NCBI RefSeq assembly: GCF_016545825.1
Contig: NC_052618.1
Location: 35,720,196-35,784,195 of the forward strand
Length of the DNA stretch: 64,000 nt
Origin: Eucalyptus grandis
Lineage: Eukaryota > Streptophyta > Magnoliopsida > Myrtales > Myrtaceae
Direction: 5' to 3'
Below are positions 1 to 11,790 of the stretch, piece after piece. Position 1 is the stretch's first letter; every line of letters starts with the position of its first letter. The notes below the pieces were generated by a model that worked only from the letters and a program-made list of their open reading frames with translations, ran no database searches and was not told the DNA's origin. The position numbers and the translations under genes were made by a program.

Positions 1-230
1 ACAAAAAAAAAAAAAACATCTGAAAGGCTTATTAATTTATTTTTTTTCCTTATGCGTCCATGATATCGAAGCATACAAATATCAAATATAGCCTATACTC
101 TTCTTAGCTTCTTGTATTTGTAGGAATTTAAGATAATATTAGGCTACTATACTTTACCCGCTTGCAATTTTTTACTAGAGGAGTTTTGACAAACAAATTT
201 TAGGTATGTTTGTTTTAGCTTTTTCGAGAG
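1..230. other. Flank left of the nested retrotransposon, no gene
   Basis: AT-rich sequence that opens with an A-run. I see no coding signal, RNA gene or repeat boundary here. The short reading frames in it have no recognisable domain. It is the original insertion target of the large chromovirus that follows; the target-site duplication is gcttt at 231-235, matched by gcgtt at 21624-21628. Confidence 0.6.
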
Positions 231-2099
231 GCTTTTGTGATATCCATATTTCGCCTGAGCCTTGAATGCATAACGTTCCATGTCGAGTTGACAAGTTTGT
301 CGTCGGACTATGTTATTGGCATTGTTCATGACCACTGTTTAGTCACCACCATCCCCGTACTGAACTATTCCGTCTCATCACATCCTCGCGACATCACCTC
401 ATCGTCACGTCTTCGCCGTACTATGACAGTTCGATCATCATCTAGTTCATCACCTCATTTAAATTCCTCTTCGTAAAATGCCACCAACGAGACCGATGTT
501 CACTCCCCATAGCACGTCGCCAAGCTAATTTCTCATGCGAGCTGCACCCACCCCATGCATACGTACGCATGCTGAAGAGAAGACTGGGAATCTTCCACCC
601 CCGTCACGTCCACACCACCGCTCCATCCTCGGCAGTCAACAAAAGGGAAAAGGTTGACCATCGAATTGGCAGCTACGTTGCTGCCGTTTCTTCAAGTGGC
701 AAGAAGGGCCACCGACCGTAGCCACGTCTCCCCCACCTGCCCTCCGTTTGAGTTGCCACCGAAATTTGTGAGTTGTTGACTAATGCAGTCAACTGGCGGA
801 GAGGCCAAGGTAGAAGGAGGGGTCGTTCTTCTTCTCCCTCGGCACCCAGAGCTTCCCTCATTTTCCCAGCAACATTTTCAGCAACGAAACTCCCTCACCC
901 AAACTTCCACAGCTCCATCCATGCCTCGCTGCTCGACGCCGGCCGCCCGCACCATCGTCTCACCTCATCTTTGCAGCCGGCCAAGAGATCTCACCCTTTG
1001 CTGTTGCTTAGACTGCGTTGCTTGCGGCTCTGCCACAGCTTGCACCGTAGTCTCGCCACCTCGCTACCAGCTACGCCTCCAGCTTGCACCCCGCGAATTT
1101 AAGGCAAGTGGAGGTCCTGTTTCTCTATATTACGTGGTATTGCCGTTACTCGGATTTCCATTCTAGGAATCGACCAAAATTTGAGTTCGGATGCTTCGAG
1201 CTACCGTGATTCGGGTCTGTTTTGTGTATCAAGTGAAGCTGAATTTGATAACGGTCATGCATGGTGACGATCGTCGACATGGTCGGCACTGATTCGGGTT
1301 TGTGAGGCTGTGGACGGTATTGATCGTTGAATGGATGGTACTGGTCTTCCATAGGTTGAATTTTGCTGGTCGGTCTGGTCCTGGTTCGACCTTGTTCGGG
1401 CTTGAGATGTGTAGCGTTTAGGCGGTACGAGAGTGATTGAGGCTGTAGTCATTCGAGTAAGCTATGTGACCTCGCACGGTTAAGACAACTTGGTGTGTAC
1501 CGTGATGTTAGGACAGTTTTGTGTTGGTTGACCCAGTGTTCGGATGCTAGAATTCCTTAGGCGAATCGTTAGATTTGAGTCGACTTGAGAATAGTATAGC
1601 TTTAGTTAGAATAATGGCCTTAGTCTTATGTGTTCGTAAGTAGTTTGGTCTAGATATGATGAATGGCATCAATAGAATTCTTAAATACTGCACCATGGAT
1701 TGAATTGATGTTGATACCGTCGGTCCACCGTGGCGACGATGCCCCGGGTGTTGGGATGCCTGGAGGGGCGTGAGAATGGTGCCCTCTAGATGCCTGGGGA
1801 ATGTGATTGAGCCGCGGAGGTTCTCGCGATGCCAAGTGGCATGCAAGATGCTTGGAGGGGTGCAATACGGGTCCCTTCGGAAGATGGTGGCAGTTAGAAC
1901 TAAAGTTGATACGATTATTGAATTTACCTGAACGTCTATTTACTTCCTGGTGTGTCATTTTGTGAAATTCCTTTAGAGTTATGGTAACATGAGTTATTTT
2001 GATTTCCCACATTGCATGTTTAGGATCTCGTCGAATGAGTAGGAGTAGACTTATGTAATATGGTCTAACAGGCTTTCATCTGCTGAGTTACACGTGACC

Positions 2100-2264
2100 A
2101 TGGCTCTCCAACCCACGTCTTCCACTATGCTCTATGACATCCCCACTGACCTCACGTGGGACCAAGTAGAGCACGTGGACCCCGACTTCCCTAACGTCAC
2201 GTTCATTCGGATTGCCGTGATTTTGACGGTGGATGCCGGTCTCACACATTGGGCCCCGTATTGA
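2100..2264 (+). CDS. LTR-resident short ORF, 5' LTR copy (unrecognised)
   Basis: The frame starts MALQPTSSTMLYDIPTDLTW and reaches FIRIAVILTVDAG before a stop caused by local rearrangement. The 3' LTR copy at 16345-16644 is longer and about as well conserved. I recognise no protein family. The position in an LTR upstream of gag is unusual. It may be a real small coding region, or only the shadow of a conserved nucleotide segment. Confidence 0.3.
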   Translation: MALQPTSSTMLYDIPTDLTWDQVEHVDPDFPNVTFIRIAVILTVDAGLTHWAPY

Positions 2265-2466
2265 TGGGGTTCATTGTACTATATGCCCAGGTCAATGGGC
2301 GTACTATGGGGCCGCTTCCACTCTTGGATGATGGTGACGATAATTCTAGCGGGGTTGAGTAGGTGGAGGACCCAAGGAAGGAAGGCTACATTTTTGGACA
2401 AGACCAGGACATGATACACAAATGGCCGTGTGAATAGACTGTAGGATGGTTGGGACAAAGTTTTGG

Positions 2467-2516
2467 TTTACTTATATGTTTTAGACGACCTAGGTCGTCT
2501 AAAACATATAAGTAAA
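2467..2516. repeat. Perfect 50-bp palindrome
   Basis: The two 25-base arms, 2467-2491 and 2492-2516, are exact reverse complements with no spacer; the centre reads GACCTAGGTC. Only the right arm has a counterpart in the sister LTR (about 16737-16764), where the left flank is unrelated. The left arm therefore looks like a copied-back inversion of the right arm, made after the two LTRs separated. Confidence 0.95.
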
Positions 2517-2649
2517 TAAAAGTGCCTGGTTTTATATTTCGTGTGCATTGATTTAAGTTATAATGGAGTTATTGTTACACGCTTCCGCATAGCAATATCA
2601 AGGAAACATCGTGGTGACCCTAATGAGCCAGGGGTTGTCATAGCATGAG

Positions 2650-2663
2650 TGGTATCGGAGCTT
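2650..2663 (+). other. Primer binding site of TE-A (tRNA-Met type)
   Basis: TGGTATCGGAGCTT lies seven bases after the 5' LTR end. It is close to the TGGTATCAGAGC complement of the initiator tRNA-Met 3' end that primes most plant LTR elements. Confidence 0.8.
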
Positions 2664-2923
2664 AAGTTTTGTTTGGAGTGATAAGGTATGTTAGTAGTAA
2701 AAGGGGGTTATGGTGATCACACACGTTTAGGCACGAAAGGCATGTGGTTGATTTGTTTTGAAAAACATGTGACTAATTTTCACTTGTAAATTGCTGGTAA
2801 TGATTGTGAGTTACACATGCGTGCCGGTAACATTTGCATGTTACTCATATGATCTCAGTAACGTGTGAACGTTACTTTTCCTTATTGTTCATATGGTAAA
2901 TACTCAATAATCTGTAGGAAAGT

Positions 2924-3024
2924 ATGGTACGAACAAGAAGTTTACCCCCATCAAGGGCTGGAGCCACTACTTTGAGGGTAGAACCCCGGATGGAAGATAT
3001 TCTACAAGCGCTAGCCAACATAGG
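2924..3024 (+). pseudogene. gag of TE-A, N-terminal part before a nested LTR
   Basis: The frame opens MVRTRSLPPSRAGATT and continues to MEDILQALANIG, where a solo LTR interrupts it. The minus-strand gag at 16930-17949 has MEDILQALGNIGNLME at the same point, which supports both the start and the join to 6430. The initiator ATG is the first in frame after the primer binding site. The 5-bp duplication of the nested element (ATAGG) lies across the codons for Ile-Gly. Confidence 0.75.
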
Positions 3025-6000
3025 TGTCGCGACCAATTTTTCGGGTGTGAACCACCTAGGGTTTGGCTAATGAATTGTTAAGCCTAGACTTAACTCGGGC
3101 TCTCCCAAGCCCATACCAATTCGCGACTTAGGTTCGAATTCTTAACATGCAAATTGATTTTATTTAGGAGTCGCCACTAATCAGTTTATGGTAGGTCGAT
3201 TAGACACCTAAGTAAAATAATTGGAGAATTACTTTACTCCTACGACCAGAGACTAAGGGTACGGGGACTTGATTACATTAGATTTCTCTAATGCCCTTTT
3301 GGTACCATTCTTTTTATTTTCAAAAATGTTTGGCAATTGAATTGATTTTAAATAAACTTCCTAACATGTGAGGTGATCATACATGTGCGCATACCACCAA
3401 TTTAACACTCAAGAAAGCAAATGAATAAATGATGCAGGACTTACCTCAAAGCAACGAAAGCATCTGCAATGTTAATTTAGAATTCACATCAGCAGTCCTA
3501 AATATGATTTCTAATTAACACGCAATTTTTTGTCTTGTTTTCACTTAATTAATGAAAATCATGCGATATGCAATGCATGCCACTAATTTAACATGAAATG
3601 ATATGACATGGCAACATGACTTAGCTATATGACCTAAGCAATATGACATAACTAAGCATGTAATCTATCCTAAGCATGAGATGATTTATTCTAAATAATT
3701 TTTTTATTTCCCATGAGATTCGAAATTAAAAAAATGCAACACTTAAATATGCAATCTAAATTAATCTAATGACCTAATTCTAATGACGGGCAATTTCTAC
3801 TTAAATGGACCTAACAAAAAATCACTAAATGACGTGCATTGTATGAATCTAATTCTATATGACGTGCACCTGGTTTTTATTCTAAATAAGCATGCAATTT
3901 ATTCTAATATGCAATGACGTATAAAGAATGTCCTAATTCTACATGACATATGCATGATGACCTTTTTTTGTGTTTTTGTTTTATTAATTTGGAAATTAAG
4001 AATTGTCAAATTATTAAACATGCAACCTAAGTAAAAAAAAACACTAGCAACCTAAATTGATTGATTTGATTTTTGATTTTTTTGAAATTCGAAATAAAAT
4101 CTCTATTCTAAATATGCAAGATAACAAGAAATATTATAAAACAAACCTAATCCTAACTCAAATATTTTTTTTGGATTTTTTATTTAACAAAATAAAATTG
4201 ATTCAATTAACGTGACGACAAATTAGATAAGATATGATCGATATTCACAAATTGGCGAACCATATCTCGCGCATGAGATTGGGTTGGCCAATTTTTAAAT
4301 AAATTGCGAATCGAATCTCGAGCGTGAGATCGGATTGACAATTTTTCAAGCGATTGCGATTGCGAGTCGGATTTCAGGCGCGAAAATCGGACTGTCAATC
4401 CCAAATTTCAGAGGCTATTTCATGTCGGAATCTCAATCTCTCATTAAGGAATAATTATACTAAAAAAGCAAATAAAACATAATAATAAAAGTAAAATAAG
4501 GTAAAAGAAAAACTACCTAATTTCTCTTTTGTTTTTCTTTCCAAAACAGGGCTTGGCTGCTCACGGTGGGATTGACCAGTGTGGCGGCGGCTGGGATCAT
4601 GCAAAGCGAGGCCGAGTGCCGTAGTTACCGGCGGAAATCGCCTGAGAACCTGCGGGAGAATCAACAAAAGTCCACTAGGCGTGGCTCATGGCAGGCTAGA
4701 GATATACCAAGACTTGCTAATGGATGACTCGATTAACCGCTTCGTGGTAATAAATAGACATTGGTCAGAGCCCCCAGAGAGAATTGCTGACGTTAATGTG
4801 GTGCGGTGGCACAAGTCTGCAACTTCTTGAAGGAAAAACCGCCCTACGATCCAAAGAAAATTTTCTTTAGTCTTCTTGCTTTGACCAATAACAAGCTTTG
4901 CTGATTCCTCAACTTTTTGACCGTGGACTTCAAGTCAGTGAGAAGCACGGCTTGGACGGTTAACGATACTCGGCCAGGCGCGTCACGAACGGATACGGTT
5001 GCGGTGAGGCTCGGCTCAGCGGCTTCATGGATCATAGGTGATGGCTTGGCCTTGGGGACGTCGCTGGGGGTGGCAGCAACTGTAGGCTTGATGGCGAGAC
5101 CTCGGACGTGATTAAAAAAAAACCCGCAAGAAAGTGAAGCAAAATTGGCAGAGCAAGGGCTGCGAGCGCTGGGATCACCGGAAACCTGCAAATAAAGAAC
5201 AAACGACTGGACGGCGACTGGATTTGGGACTGAGGCTTCTCGGGTCAATTGATCTCGCTTGACCTTCTTTTCGGATGGTGTGCTTTCTTTAATGCATGAC
5301 TCCTCTCCACGTTTCCTCCTTTGACATTCTCTAGTGCGTCCTCTTCAATGTGCAGAATATGTGTCACCTTTTTTATTCTCCTCCCTCTCTCTCTCTTGAT
5401 AAAAGCATCCGGATTAACCCAAGAAATAAAAGAAACTCCCACGATTTATCCTCTCACTATTCTATGTAGCCCTCGCTTCTCTTTGCGGAGAACGTGTGTT
5501 CTCTGTGTTGCGGCCGTGACTCGCCTCTCTCTATTGCACTTTTCTCGATGCGGCCGCATGTGTAATCTATGAAGTGGCCCCCTTTTGTCGTATTCTCCAA
5601 CGAGGTGAGCGAGTTTTCTCCTTGTACCTTCAGAACCTGCAAGAAAGAAAGAATAGAAAAATACTCTCTTTTTGTGGCCGTATGTATCAATATGCGTGGC
5701 CTCAACTGGTGAGGTACAGCGGATTGACGCGATGCTTCTGCTTCACGATGTGATGCACGGAGGTGTTGACTATCAAGCAAAGTCGTTGATGGATATCATC
5801 AAACAAGGCAGCACCGGCGCAATGGTAGGCGTCACGATCGACGGACGGCAAGGGGATCAATGGATTGTGGGGAGGCTCCGCCAACCTTCTCTCTCACGTG
5901 TGTATCCCTTGATGTGTTTTTATCAATGGCCGTGTATTCTATTGAGTGGCCTCTCAAACCCTACGCGAAAACTTTTTATAGGCTGAAGATTAGGGTTTTA

Positions 6001-6424
6001 TTTTCCTTTTCAAATCAGCATCCGCGAAGATTTCTTTTTCGCACGCAATATCACTTTTCTTTTATTTTCCACATCTCCTGATTTTATCACCTAAAGATAA
6101 GATTGCAACCCGATTTTCTTAAATTCCAAAAATCCACCGTAATATTATTTCAAATCTCAATTTAGGTAATTCTTGTCATTAAAAGAAAACGGGCTCGGGC
6201 CAATTTACTTGCTTCGTGGGCTTAGGCTTACTCATCAACTTAAAGTTTCCGAACCATCAATTCGAATCCATCCGTCACTAGCCCAATGTAAATGCAAATA
6301 AAAAATAAATGCACCTAAAACTATATGCTATGCAATTAACTATTTTTTTTAGGGATAAAATTAACCCCCTAATTTTTTAATGCAATAAATGACTAGGCGG
6401 ATCGCCAAAATTTAGGTGTCAACA
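3025..6424 (-). mobile_element. TE-B: 3.4-kb solo LTR nested in gag
   Basis: On the plus strand it runs TGTCGCGACC ... GGTGTCAACA and is flanked by a perfect 5-bp duplication ATAGG (3020-3024 and 6425-6429). Read on the minus strand it begins TGTTGACACC, the usual orientation of such LTRs. There is no internal domain, no primer site and no second LTR copy, so it is best read as a solo LTR left by LTR-LTR recombination. Inside are ATGAC-rich low-complexity sequence (3590-3960) and three degenerate repeats of about 60 bp (4240-4410). The short reading frames at 4455-6080 show no known domain. Confidence 0.88.
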
Positions 6425-7300
6425 ATAGGGAATTTGATGGAAAGGCAAGCCCAACAACAACCGGGAGCAGAACGTCGTACTCAAAGGTTGGTGAAGCAAT
6501 TTTTGAAATTGAAGCCACCCACGTTTAATGGACGAGAAATTCAGAAGAGACTAAACAATGGATCAATGGAATAGAGAAAATCTTCCGGCTGTTGAATTGC
6601 AACAACACAGAGAAGATAACCCTAGCAGAGTACCAATTGGAGGGAAACGCCAAATATTGGTGGAGGGCTTCTAGAGACACAATCTTTACGCTTGGTACTG
6701 CCATAATGTGGGATGAGTTTGTTACGGCTTTCAATAGAAAGCATTTTTTTGACTGTGCCAAGGATACGAAAATAACATAATTTGTTCAACTGGAACAAAA
6801 GGAGCTGACGGTAGACCACTATGAAGTGAGATTTTCTGAACTGTCAAGGTATGCTCCTAGATTGGTAGAAGACCAAGAGGAAAAAGCTAAGAGTTTGAAG
6901 GGCCTGAGAACGAACATTAAGAGGCAACTGGTACCTCTGAATATAAGATATTATAATGAAATTTAGGAACGGGCCCAGCTTGTGGAGCAAGAAATAATAA
7001 GGGAGCAATTGGAAAGCAATGAGTGAATGGAGTTAGGGCGACAAATGGCACTAAGTGACACCCGATAGGGTAAAAGACCCTATCCAACCTGAGAGCTACC
7101 TTGGGACTTTAAGAAGAAGCAGAATTTTGGAAATGTCAAGAGGACCAGGAGTGGTCACGCTCCAGGCAAAGTGCCATACCAAAATAATTCCTGTCGAAGG
7201 TGTGGTAGACAACATGGGCCAGGACCCTACCTAGATCACCAAAGGTGTTTTGGATTTGGGTAGAAAGGTCACTTTAGGAGGGACTGTCTACAAGGAGGAT
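6425..7300 (+). pseudogene. gag of TE-A, capsid and zinc-knuckle part
   Basis: The capsid-like (Retrotrans_gag) stretch contains YQLEGNAKYWWRASRDTIF and, after a stop, VDHYEVRFSELSRYAPRLVE. This is the W...F...F / RF..L...AP pattern of gypsy Gag. A zinc-knuckle region follows near 7190-7300: CRRCGRQHGPG, then a second knuckle whose reading is broken (CFGFG, a stop, then GHF and a final Cys). At least one frameshift near 6535 and several stops (near 6780, 6965 and 7260) make it non-functional. The homologous minus-strand gag at 16930-17949 keeps an intact second knuckle. Confidence 0.8.
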
Positions 7301-7439
7301 CGCAATCGAACGTTGATTCGACGCGACAGATGCAACAACGTGCAGGCGTACCACCCCCACAAAGAAATCCACAAAGGTCGCCAACACAAGGATGGGTGTA
7401 CGCAATCCCCAAGAGAAAGCGAAAGCTTCCAAAAATGTT

Positions 7440-7745
7440 ATCTCAAGTACGATTTCTTTAAATGACAAGAAGTCTTATGCATTATTTGACATGGGTGCTA
7501 CACATTCTTTTGTGTCTGAAAGATATAGACGACTAGGTGAAATAGAAACCAAATAAATCTCTTGATACGCTTCTTCGTATTTCTACGTTGTTGAAGAATG
7601 TAGTATTGTCTACATTAGTATGCGAGAGATGTAAGATATCTATAGGTGGACGAGATTAGGAAATAGACCTAGTAGTGATGGTCACGTATGACTTCGACGT
7701 CATCATAGGAATGGATTGGCTCTGTAAACAACAGGCTAGGGTGTC
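7440..7745 (+). pseudogene. Aspartic protease of TE-A
   Basis: The frame reads SYALFDMGATHSFVSERY, matching the DTGATHSFVS active site of gypsy proteases with the Thr changed to Met. Downstream is VTYDFDVIIGMDWL, the conserved VxxxDVILGMDWL block that closes the protease. The frame has stops. The enzyme would normally cleave the Gag-Pol polyprotein in the virus-like particle. Confidence 0.75.
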
Positions 7746-7794
7746 AAGGATACTTGGTGGTAGTAAATTAGACAAACCCCTCAATGGCTCTTAT
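7746..7794 (+). repeat. Filler insertion made of two downstream pieces
   Basis: 7746-7767 duplicates 7919-7940 (AAGGATACTTGGTGGTAGTA...), and 7765-7794 duplicates 7848-7877 (AAATTAGACAAACCCCTCAA...). The two pieces are joined in the opposite order to their sources and sit between the protease and RT coding segments. This is the signature of template-switch repair or a reverse-transcriptase jump. Confidence 0.9.
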
Positions 7795-8044
7795 AGAAAG
7801 ATGATTCAGTTCAACCCACTTAATCAACATAGTTTTGAATTTTACGGAAATTAGACAAACCCCTCAATGGCTCTTATTTCAATAGTGGAGGCATATGCAC
7901 TTCTTGACGAAGGATGTTAAGGATACTTGGTGGTAGTAAAGGATCATACGAAAGAAGAAGCCAAACTCCACGAAATTCGAATAGTTCAGGAATTTCCAAA
8001 CGTATTTCCTGAAGAACTACCTAGACTACCACTGGAATGGGAAA

Positions 8045-8857
8045 ATTGAGTTTGTGATTGAACTAATGCTTGGAACTGAATTGATATCAAAAGCCCCGTA
8101 TAGAATGGCTTTAGTGGAACTAAAGGAGTTGAAAGTACAATTGCAGGAACTACTCGATAGGGGATTCATTAGGCCTGGTGCACCTGCGTCCCCATGGGGT
8201 GCACCAGTCCTATTTGTGAAGAAGAAGGATGGGTCAATGTGCCTTTACATTGACTATAGACAATTGAATCAAGTGACAATCAATAATAAGTACCCATTGC
8301 CTAGAATCGACAATCTATTCGACCAATTACAAGGGAGTTCAGTCTTTTCTAAGATAGACTTAAGGTCAGGGTATCACCAATTAACAATTAAAAAGGAAGA
8401 CATTCCTAAGACTACCTTTATGACTCGTTATGGACATTACGAGTTCCTAGTTATGCCATTTGGATTGACAAATGCCCCAGTTGCATTCGTGGACCTAATG
8501 AATAGGGTATTCAAACCCTACTTGGATCAGTTTGTTATCATCTTTATTGATGACATTCTAATATACTTGAAAGGGTTAGAAGAACATGAGCAACACCTGA
8601 GAATAATATTGCAAACCCTTAGAGACCATAAATTATGTGCCAAATTCAGTAAGTGTGAATTCTGGTTGGACCAGGTGATATTCCTAGGCCATGTGGTATC
8701 AGTAGAAAGAATCTCGGTGGATCCAGCGAAGGTCAAGATTACTGTAAATTGGCCAAGACCAACAACGCCAACAAAAATACGAAGTTTCTTGGGACTTGCA
8801 GGTTACTATGGGAGGTTTATAGAAGGATTCTCACGACTTGCAGGCCCGTTGACTTGA
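8045..8857 (+). pseudogene. Reverse transcriptase of TE-A
   Basis: About 267 residues are open. RT blocks occur in order: [69 protein letters not shown] (catalytic Asp pair) and [16 protein letters not shown]. This is the Ty3/gypsy RT, which copies the genomic RNA into cDNA. The frame ends at a TGA at 8855 just before the RNase H part, where functional relatives read straight on. The Asp residues are intact, so this domain decayed late or slowly. Confidence 0.93.
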
Positions 8858-9190
8858 TTGACTAGGAAAAATGTGAAGTTTGAATGGAGTGGTGAATGTG
8901 AAAGGAGTTTCCAGGAACTCAAGAGAAGATTGACCACAGCTTTGATACTAACTATTCCGTCTGGATTTGGTGGATTCACGATATGTAGCAATGCTTCCCA
9001 TAAAAGGGTTATGGTATGTCCTGATGTAGTATGGGAAGGTATGAACCTTCCCTTATGTTGAGACAAATGAAACCCTACGAATTGAACTATCCAACTCATG
9101 ATCTAGAATTAGCGGCAATAATTTTTGCATTGAAGATATGGAGACATTATCTTTATGGGGAGAAATTTGAAATTTATATAGATCACAAAA
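8858..9190 (+). pseudogene. RNase H of TE-A, first half
   Basis: The frame continues from RT with NVKFEWSGECERSFQELKRR, then decays and recovers as [20 protein letters not shown] and YIDHK. That is the gypsy RNase H core (HDLEL..I..ALK.WRHYLYG). It is cut after DHK by the solo LTR at 9191-12674 and resumes at 12680. Confidence 0.85.
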
Positions 9191-9717
9191 TGTGGCATCT
9201 TAAAATTCAAAGCCAAGCCATAAGGTGTGTTAAAGTCTCTAATTAGGTGATAGAATTTCCATGGCTTATGTTTTAGCCATTAGTCTTTTAATTAGATGAT
9301 TTGTGCATATGATTGTGGAAATTTGAATTTGATAAGTTCATAATTTATGCTTGGCCATGTGCTTTATAAATTAAATTTCAATAAAAAAAAATGTCCCAAG
9401 ACTTTGGCCAAGATGAGAATTGAAGTTTAAAAATATTTATAGAAGAAATTCAAAAAAAAAAAAAGAAGGGAAAAAGCTTAATTTTCGAATGGGCCTTAGG
9501 CCCATTGGCCTAAGCCTTTAATGGGCCAAGATGAGCGGCTCAAGAGGGGAAGTTGACCAGCCCAAGAGAAGAGTAGTTGCCGGCCCAAGGAGGGGAGGCC
9601 CAAGCCCAAAAGCCCAAGCCCATCTTGCATGTGTGATGACAAGTGGCAAGGGAGAAGGCCATGCATTGGCCATTGGTGAGGCAATCTCATGATTGCAAAT
9701 GATGAGCTCTAGGGGAG

Positions 9718-9725
9718 TATAAAAG
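9718..9725 (+). promoter_or_regulatory. TATA box of TE-C LTR
   Basis: TATAAAAG followed by a GA-rich stretch lies about 530 bp into the LTR. It is the likely core promoter; transcription would begin some 25-35 bp downstream, in the GAGA tract. Confidence 0.6.
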
Positions 9726-11149
9726 GGGAAGAGAGAGAGAAGGTGGCCGGTTTACTCCATTCGGCCGAGAGAGAGGTGAGAGAGAGAGAGAGTTCAGCGA
9801 GAGAGAGAGAGGAGGCGGAGCCGAGGAGGAGCCACCGTGCGCCGCCGTGTTCGCCGCCGTTCGCTGTCGACCGTCCATCCTAGAGGCAAGTGGGAGTCTT
9901 CTAGCTTCTCTTGCATGCTTGTGTGTTTTTTGCATGTTGAATTTTTGGGTGTTAGATGGAAAAAAAACCGAAGCATGGATGAGTTGTGTGTGAATGGTAT
10001 GACTGTTTGTGTTCGGACCGTGTGAGTCAGTAACTTGTTTGAGCTTGCATGTGTGTTTAGAGTCAGATTTTGGCTTCGATTTATTCATGAGAGTTGTAGC
10101 TAACATCTCGAACTATAACATACTTAAATTTCGTGAAAAATGATGGAGATTTGAGGGGTTAAAGTCTTGTTCTACGGAGACCTCAGATCTGGAGAGTTTT
10201 TACTGACCTCTTGTTGGATTCGTGGTTGCATGTTGGGTTTTGTTGGGAATCTCACTTCGGTTTCTTAATGAAATTTGTAGGAGACATCTTAAAATAAAAC
10301 ATACTCAAATTTGAAGTGAAATGAACAAGTGTAGCCTAGTAAATCGACTAGATCTTGAAGATGATGATTCTGGTGATGTATTTTGAGATACCCGAGACTT
10401 CAAGGACCTAAATGATGATTCTACTCTGGTTATTTGACTTAGATATCTTCATGAAACTTGTAGAGGATACCTTGATGTATAACATATATAAATTTCAGAG
10501 GAAACGAAAGAGGATAAGTAGGTGAAATCTCAATATTTCGGAGATGTGTACACTGGACGATGCGGTAATGGATCCAGAAGCTTCGTGAGGTTGTATAAAA
10601 TAATCTAAAAATAATCTGGCTTGGAGTTATTCATGAATGTTGTACGAAAGTGTCTTGGCTATCACTCTGTCAAATTTTATAATTTTTGGAGACCATATGG
10701 ATATTTTAATCGAATTTATTCGGAAACTGTGCATTCTGGTTATTATCCGAATATCATGTGCTATTTTGTAGAAATTGTGAAATTGTGTGAAATTCAATTT
10801 GGCCATGAATTTTGCATAAAATTGTCATCCTATTGGTTTGTTTAATGATGGCTTGAATTTTATGATTTTGGGAAATTATAGATATTTAATTTAATATTTA
10901 TTTATGATAATAAAAATAAATAATAATAAAAATAAAATAATAGTAATAAAATAAAATGGATTATTTTATTGGCCATAAATTCCATTGAATTTATTAATAA
11001 ATAATTATACATTGTTGCATGTATGATAAGACATTGGTGTATGTATGATCATGAATTGTGATGCATGTGTGAATCATATGCCATGTTGAAATGAGATCAA
11101 AATGATGATAAATGTGGATAATGATAAGTGAGTAAGTGGTTGTGGTGGA

Positions 11150-11460
11150 GGATGAGGCCGGAATGTACGGAGATGCATTGCCGGAATTCCCGGGAGATTC
11201 GGGATGCCCGGAATGTGGGGGCCGGAAGCCTTGCCGGAGGTCTTTGCCCGAAAGGAATGCCTCGCAATGCCGGGATTGGGGTGCGGGATGCCCGGCCAGG
11301 AGTGTAAATGCCGGAAGCCCTGTCGGAGGTTTCTACTCGAAGGGATGCCTCGTGATGCTAGTTGAGATGTGAGATGCCCGGAATGTGGGGGGCCGGAAGC
11401 CCGGTGGCCTGGGAGGCTGAATGTTGGGAGCCCTGTCAGAGATCTTTGCCCCTAAGGGAT
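11150..11460 (+). repeat. GC-rich degenerate array (GATGCCCGG units) in TE-C
   Basis: Two to three degenerate units of about 130 bp carry GGGATGCCCGGAATGTGGGG, CCGGAAGCC and GAGGTCTTTGCCCGAAAGG. Similar arrays lie in the TE-A LTRs (1730-1880, 15845-16085) and, on the minus strand, in the TE-D LTR (19205-19570). All sit a few hundred bases upstream of the GAGTGGTTGTACTCACCC motif where that motif is present. Confidence 0.8.
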
Positions 11461-11534
11461 GATAAAATTGATGAATTGAGAAATGGGTGATGTGGTGATC
11501 AAATTGAAAGCTAAAAGTGGAAATTAAATCATGA

Positions 11535-11563
11535 TAATGATGATCACCCATGATATGATATGC

Positions 11564-11607
<44 letters not shown>

Positions 11608-11790
11608 ATGTGATGTGAAATAATGATGATCACCCATGATATGATATGCATGATGGTATGCATGATGATGACGATGATGATAATATGTGATGTGTAATAA
11701 TGATGATCACCCATGATATGCTATGCATGATGATGATATGCATGGTGATGATAATGATGATGATATATGATATGGCTCGATGACATGTAT
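11535..11790 (+). repeat. GAT microsatellite and ATGATCACCCATGATATG minisatellite
   Basis: Three units start with GATGATCACCCATGATATG at about 11538, 11626 and 11701, with a period of roughly 75-90 bp. A pure (GAT)n run of about 38 bp lies at 11569-11606. Confidence 0.9.

Larger units (their letters stand above)
236..2642 (+). repeat. 5' LTR of TE-A
   Basis: This 2.4-kb LTR aligns along its length with the copy at 14355-16789 plus 21519-21623. Relative to that copy it lacks the stretch around the GAGTGGTTGTACTCACCC motif (the 3' copy has it at 16294-16311). It instead carries a 50-bp palindrome at 2467-2516. Positions 1730-1880 hold degenerate units built on GGGATGCCTGGAG. It ends just before a tRNA-Met type primer binding site. 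Confidence 0.88.

Noticed and set aside
2650..2663. tRNA-like similarity at LTR edges (also 18196, 27957, 45069)
   Set aside because: These are primer binding sites, only 12-14 bases long; no cloverleaf follows, so they are not tRNA genes.
9687..10106. 139-residue minus-strand frame
   Set aside because: It overlaps the TATA box and GA tract of TE-C and is low-complexity Ser/Leu/Pro from the GAGA repeat.
11535..11790. Regular repeats resembling a CRISPR array
   Set aside because: GAT-rich minisatellite without constant spacers in a plant LTR; no cas genes.
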